Shown here one piece after another: positions 60,938 to 64,000 of a stretch of 64,000 bases of DNA. The DNA comes from Roseateles_B sp051857535 (GTDB lineage Bacteria; Pseudomonadota; Gammaproteobacteria; Burkholderiales; Burkholderiaceae_C): NCBI RefSeq assembly GCF_051857535.1, contig NZ_JBPZGY010000001.1:434001-498000 (forward strand). The letters are read 5' to 3'. Positions within the stretch are counted from its first letter, which is position 1. Each line of letters opens with the position of its first letter. A program made the position numbers and the translations under genes. The notes beneath the pieces are model-generated. The model was given only the letters and a program-made list of their open reading frames with translations. It had not been told where the DNA came from and did not search any database.

Positions 60938-62245
60938 ATGAAGTCGAAGATCGCCCTGGCCCTGGCGGGCCTCCTGGCAGGCCTGCAGCAGGCGCCTGCC
61001 TTTGCCGAAGAAACCAGCTCGCAGGTCGAGAAGTGCTCGCAGAAGCTGGGCGTCATTGCCGTGGTGGAGCCGCAGGCCGGCTGGCACCACCTGTCGCAGT
61101 ACGGCCTGGGGTCGCCCTCGGCGCTGTTGCGCATGATGATCCAGCAGTCCGGCTGCTTCGACGTCGTCGAACGCGGCGTGGCCATGCAGAACCTGCAGCA
61201 GGAGCGAGCCCTGGCGCAGGGCGGTGATCTGCGCCAGGAGTCCAATGTCGGCAAGGGCCAGATGCAGGCGGCCGATTTCGTGATGACGCCCAATGTGCAG
61301 GTGGGGGCCTCCACCACCGGTGGCATCGGTGGTGCACTGCTGGGCCGCGTGGGGGGCGTGTTCGGTGCCATCGCAGGCAATCTGAAGTTCCGCGAGGCCT
61401 CGACCAGCCTGCTGATTGCCGACGTGCGCTCCAGCATCCAGGTGGCTGCAGCCGAAGGCAAGGCCACCAAGACCGACTTCGGCATCGGCGGTTGGGGCTA
61501 TGCCGGCGCCGTCGTGGGCCTGGGCGGCTACACCAGCACGCCTGAGGGCAAGATGGTGGCTGCCAGCTTCCTGGACAACTACAACGCCATCGTCAGGACC
61601 GTCCGCGACCAGCCCAGCCTGATCCGCACCAGCAGTGCCTCCGGCGACGCCAATGCCGGTGCTTCCACCAAGGCCGAGGCGCCACAGCAGGCCGGCCAGA
61701 CCCTGTGCCCCAAGATCGGCAACGTCAAGGCCTACGCCAGTGCCGCCAAGGACGCCAAGGTGGTGGCCTCCATCCCCAAGGGCGAAGAGCTGATCGCCTC
61801 GGGTGAGGTCAAGAATGGTTTCGTCTACGTGGACGCCGCCAATTTCAGCGGCTGGGTGCAGCGCACCCTGGTGGGGGCCTGCGGCGCCAGTGTCTCCGCG
61901 GCACCGCTGCCCGTCACCAACACGCAGCCCATGAGCTCGGGCATCTTCGGGACCTTTGCCGGCTCCTTCGCAGGGCCTGAGCAGGGCACCTTCAATGTGG
62001 TGGTCACGCCGGGTGCCGGCGGCATGGGCGTGGTCAGCGGTGGTGGTGTTTCCAACCAGACGGGCGCCTTCAGCGTCAGCGGGACTGTTGCTGCCAATGG
62101 CCGCATGAACATGACGGCCTCTGGCTCAGCGGGTTCTGCCATCTACCAGGGCTTCCTGGACGGCAACACGGGCGCGGTGAGCGGCACCTGGCACTACGCC
62201 CACCGCTCCACGCCCTCCGGCAGCTTCGGCGGGCAGCGGCAGTAG
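60938..62245 (+). CDS. Exported protein with CsgG-like and SH3 domains
   Basis: This 435-residue protein has a signal peptide (ALALAGLLAGLQQAPAFA). A CsgG-like domain follows (LGVIAVVEPQ, then MMIQQSGCFDVVERGVAMQN, about residues 35-230), which in curli systems forms a pore but in many proteins does not. A bacterial SH3 segment lies near 255-325 (NVKAYASAAKDAKVVASIPK, GWVQRTLVGAC). The last ~110 residues are Gly/Ser/Val-rich strands. There is no lipobox, unlike CsgG, and no curli genes are near. GGAGG lies 13 nt upstream of the chosen start. Function unknown. Confidence 0.75.
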   Translation: MKSKIALALAGLLAGLQQAPAFAEETSSQVEKCSQKLGVIAVVEPQAGWHHLSQYGLGSPSALLRMMIQQSGCFDVVERGVAMQNLQQERALAQGGDLRQESNVGKGQMQAADFVMTPNVQVGASTTGGIGGALLGRVGGVFGAIAGNLKFREASTSLLIADVRSSIQVAAAEGKATKTDFGIGGWGYAGAVVGLGGYTSTPEGKMVAASFLDNYNAIVRTVRDQPSLIRTSSASGDANAGASTKAEAPQQAGQTLCPKIGNVKAYASAAKDAKVVASIPKGEELIASGEVKNGFVYVDAANFSGWVQRTLVGACGASVSAAPLPVTNTQPMSSGIFGTFAGSFAGPEQGTFNVVVTPGAGGMGVVSGGGVSNQTGAFSVSGTVAANGRMNMTASGSAGSAIYQGFLDGNTGAVSGTWHYAHRSTPSGSFGGQRQ

Positions 62246-62286
62246 GCGCAGGCGCAGGCGCGCTTCCCATCAGCCTCGCGCCCGGC

Positions 62287-63192
62287 TCAGCGGCGCGACG
62301 ACACCACGATGCCCGTGGCGATCAGCGCAAAGGCCGCTCCGTGAAACCACTGGGGCCATTCTCCCAGCAGCGCTGCAGACATCAGGGCCGCGAACACCGG
62401 GGTGAGGTTGCCGAAGAAGGCGGCCACGGCCGGCCCGGCCTGCGTCACCCCCAGCCCCCAGCAACGATAGGCCAGCAGCGAAGGTCCCAGGGCCACGTAG
62501 ACCAGGGCGATGGCAAGACCTGACCCCCATGCCACGGTTTGCGTGGACAGCAGCTGCTCCGCGCCGGCCGACACCCCGGCAAATCCCAGGCCGAAGACCA
62601 GCTGCGCCATCAGCAGGGCCGCCCAGTCCCAGTGGGGCCGCTGCGCGCCCTGCATGTGGGCGGGCGGTCGCGCCAGCAGCCAGCTGTAGACCGCCCAGCT
62701 GAAGACGGCCAGCAGCATCAGCAGGTCCCCCTCGACGAAATGCACCTCGCGCAGGGCCTGCAGCCGGCCCCGGCTCAGCACCAGGGCCACGCCCAGCAGG
62801 GACAGCAGGGCGCCCAGCAGCTGGCGGCGGTCCGGCCGCACGCCGTGCAGCAGCATGCCCACCCCCAGCATCCACAGCGGCAGGCTGGCCGCGATCAAGG
62901 TCACGTTCAGAGGCGTGGAGCTGTGCAGGGCCTGGTACTGCAGGGCGTTGTAGCAGCCCATGCCCAGGAAGCCCGTCAGGGCAAAGTAGCGCCAGCGCTG
63001 GCGCAGGGCAGCGCGCTCGGCCCACAGGGGGCGGGCCAGGGGCAACAGCACCAGGAAGGCCAGCAGCCAGCGCAGGAAGTTCAGGGTCAGCGGCGGGATG
63101 GCCCCGGCCGCCCAGCGCCCCACCACTGCATTGCCGGCCCATAGCAAAGGGGGCAGGGTCAGCAGCAGGGCGAGCTTGGGACTGAGCTTCAT
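62287..63192 (-). CDS. EamA/DMT-family transporter
   Basis: This 301-residue protein has ten membrane helices with paired EamA repeats (PPLLWAGNAVVGRWAAGAIP and GWGL/LGVTQAGPAVAAFFGNLTPV-type segments). It starts MKLSPKLALLL at 63192; longer upstream frames are rejected as not protein-like. It is divergent from the quinone oxidoreductase gene, 133 bp away. A repeat-word copy (62512-62527) lies inside, antisense to the reading strand. The substrate is unknown. Confidence 0.87.
   Translation of the reverse strand: MKLSPKLALLLTLPPLLWAGNAVVGRWAAGAIPPLTLNFLRWLLAFLVLLPLARPLWAERAALRQRWRYFALTGFLGMGCYNALQYQALHSSTPLNVTLIAASLPLWMLGVGMLLHGVRPDRRQLLGALLSLLGVALVLSRGRLQALREVHFVEGDLLMLLAVFSWAVYSWLLARPPAHMQGAQRPHWDWAALLMAQLVFGLGFAGVSAGAEQLLSTQTVAWGSGLAIALVYVALGPSLLAYRCWGLGVTQAGPAVAAFFGNLTPVFAALMSAALLGEWPQWFHGAAFALIATGIVVSSRR
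62512..62527 (+). repeat. Dispersed repeat copy F (inside EamA gene)
   Basis: GGCAAGACCTGACCCC lies inside the minus-strand EamA gene. Here the word is antisense to the gene, unlike the copies read as QDLT. Confidence 0.65.
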
Positions 63193-63325
63193 GGCAGGGC
63201 GATGGCCGGTTGGCGGCACAAGGGGGCAAAGGCTGGCACGATAGCGGAACAAAGCAGTCGCCGCGCTGACGAGGCCGAAACCAGGCCGGCGCGGCCCCCG
63301 TGTCATTGCAAGCCAGGAGAAGTCG

Positions 63326-64000
63326 ATGTCCCAGGAACAGGTCGTGCGCATTGCCCAGCCGGGCGGTGCTGAAGAGATGAAACTCGCGCCCGTGGAAGTG
63401 GGCGCGCCCGGCCCCGGCGAGGTTCGGGTCCGCCATGCCTTCTGCGGCCTCAACTACATCGACATCTACCATCGCAGCGGCGTCTACCCCCTGCCCATGC
63501 CCTCCGGCCTGGGCATGGAGGCTTCGGGCGTCGTGGAGGCGGTGGGTGAGGGCGTCAGCCACCTGGCTGAGGGCGACCGCGTGGCCTATGCCAGCCAGCC
63601 TGTGGGCGCATACGCCACCGCCCGCGTGATGCCCGCGCGCTGCGTGGTCCGGCTCCCGGATGGCATCGGTCTGGACACGGGCGCGGCCATGATGCTCAAG
63701 GGCCTCACCGTGCAGTACCTGCTGCGCAAGACCCTGCCCCAGGGCGGCCTCCAGGCTGGTGACACCGTGCTCCTCCACGCGGCGGCCGGGGGCGTGGGCC
63801 TGATCGCCTGCCAGTGGGCCCGCCACCTGGGCCTGAACCTCATCGGTACCGCCGGCAGCGACGAGAAGTGCGAGCTGGCCCGCCAGCATGGCGCAGCCCA
63901 CGTCATCAACTACCGCCGCGAGGACTTTGCGGCCCGCGTCAAGGAGATCACCGAGGGGCGCGGCGTCAAGGTCGTCTATGACTCCGTGGGCGCCGACACC
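63326..64000 (+). CDS. Quinone oxidoreductase, zeta-crystallin type (truncated by window edge)
   Basis: The first 225 codons are present. The protein is an MDR-family NADPH:quinone reductase. The N-terminal half has FCGLNYIDIYHRSGVYPLP and GMEASGVVEAVGEGV, which are hallmarks of QorA. The Rossmann loop HAAAGGVGLIACQWARHLG follows, then AAHVINYRREDF. No catalytic-zinc Cys is seen, as expected. AGGAGA precedes the ATG at 63326. It is divergent from the EamA transporter gene. Confidence 0.9.
   Translation, partial: MSQEQVVRIAQPGGAEEMKLAPVEVGAPGPGEVRVRHAFCGLNYIDIYHRSGVYPLPMPSGLGMEASGVVEAVGEGVSHLAEGDRVAYASQPVGAYATARVMPARCVVRLPDGIGLDTGAAMMLKGLTVQYLLRKTLPQGGLQAGDTVLLHAAAGGVGLIACQWARHLGLNLIGTAGSDEKCELARQHGAAHVINYRREDFAARVKEITEGRGVKVVYDSVGADT

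Noticed and set aside
1..64000. CRISPR arrays, rRNA and tRNA genes
   Set aside because: No regularly spaced repeats, cloverleaf-like sequences or rRNA motifs were seen by reading. A dedicated scan was not run.

Overview
The window is GC-rich chromosomal DNA that reads like a Burkholderiales betaproteobacterium of the Rubrivivax/Roseateles/Sphaerotilaceae type. The evidence is long G/C-ending codon runs, a membrane nitrate reductase operon with NarX/NarL and two NarK proteins, a PEP-CTERM-like exported protein, and a TonB-receptor-based sucrose locus. No rRNA, tRNA or CRISPR array was seen. The first and last genes run off the window.

Region 1 (1-18620, all minus strand) is a nearly complete extracellular contractile injection system (eCIS; Afp/PVC/MAC-like). 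In transcription order it encodes a DUF4255 (Pvc16-like) protein, an unassigned eCIS protein, one sheath, two tube paralogues, a DUF5908 miniprotein, a LysM tube/baseplate adaptor (Pvc7-like), a VgrG-like spike (Pvc8-like), a PAAR tip, a gp25 wedge, a giant baseplate-J protein (Pvc11-like), a short fibre-like protein, a second large baseplate protein (Pvc12-like), a tape-measure protein, an AAA+ ATPase (Pvc15-like) and the start of an exported protein. Most junctions are ATGA overlaps. No cargo toxin or long receptor-binding fibre lies inside the window; any would be upstream of position 1 or elsewhere. A soluble histidine kinase and LuxR-type regulator (18858-20224, minus) sit just upstream in the same orientation and are the obvious candidate regulators.

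Region 2 (20475-25861) is a plus-strand housekeeping stretch: a META-domain protein, a His-rich secreted protein, YbaK-type deacylase, DUF1289, an HCCA-isomerase/DsbA-fold protein and an MHS-family transporter with a large extracytoplasmic insertion. It ends in an IS1182-type transposase remnant.

Region 3 (26060-33604) is a sucrose regulon: LacI repressor, TonB-dependent receptor, PfkB fructokinase-like enzyme, GPH/SUC-type symporter and sucrose phosphorylase. Two LacI-type operators lie 90 bp apart between regulator and receptor.

Region 4 (33698-53281) is anaerobic nitrate respiration. An FNR/Anr box precedes narXL. An intervening island encodes a 3D-domain secreted protein, a TolB-like propeller protein, a PEP-CTERM-like protein and an outer-membrane beta-barrel. 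It is followed by narK1-narK2-narG-narH-narJ-narI, a parvulin isomerase and a beta-carbonic anhydrase, ending at a strong hairpin.

Region 5 (53644-64000) holds two exported proteins (one DsbC/G-like), a HAMP histidine kinase, a nitronate-monooxygenase-like flavoprotein, two EamA transporters, an SDR lacking the usual Tyr/Lys, a CsgG+SH3 protein and a truncated quinone oxidoreductase.

A 13-16 bp word (core CAAGACCTGACCC) recurs six times across the window, inside and outside genes.
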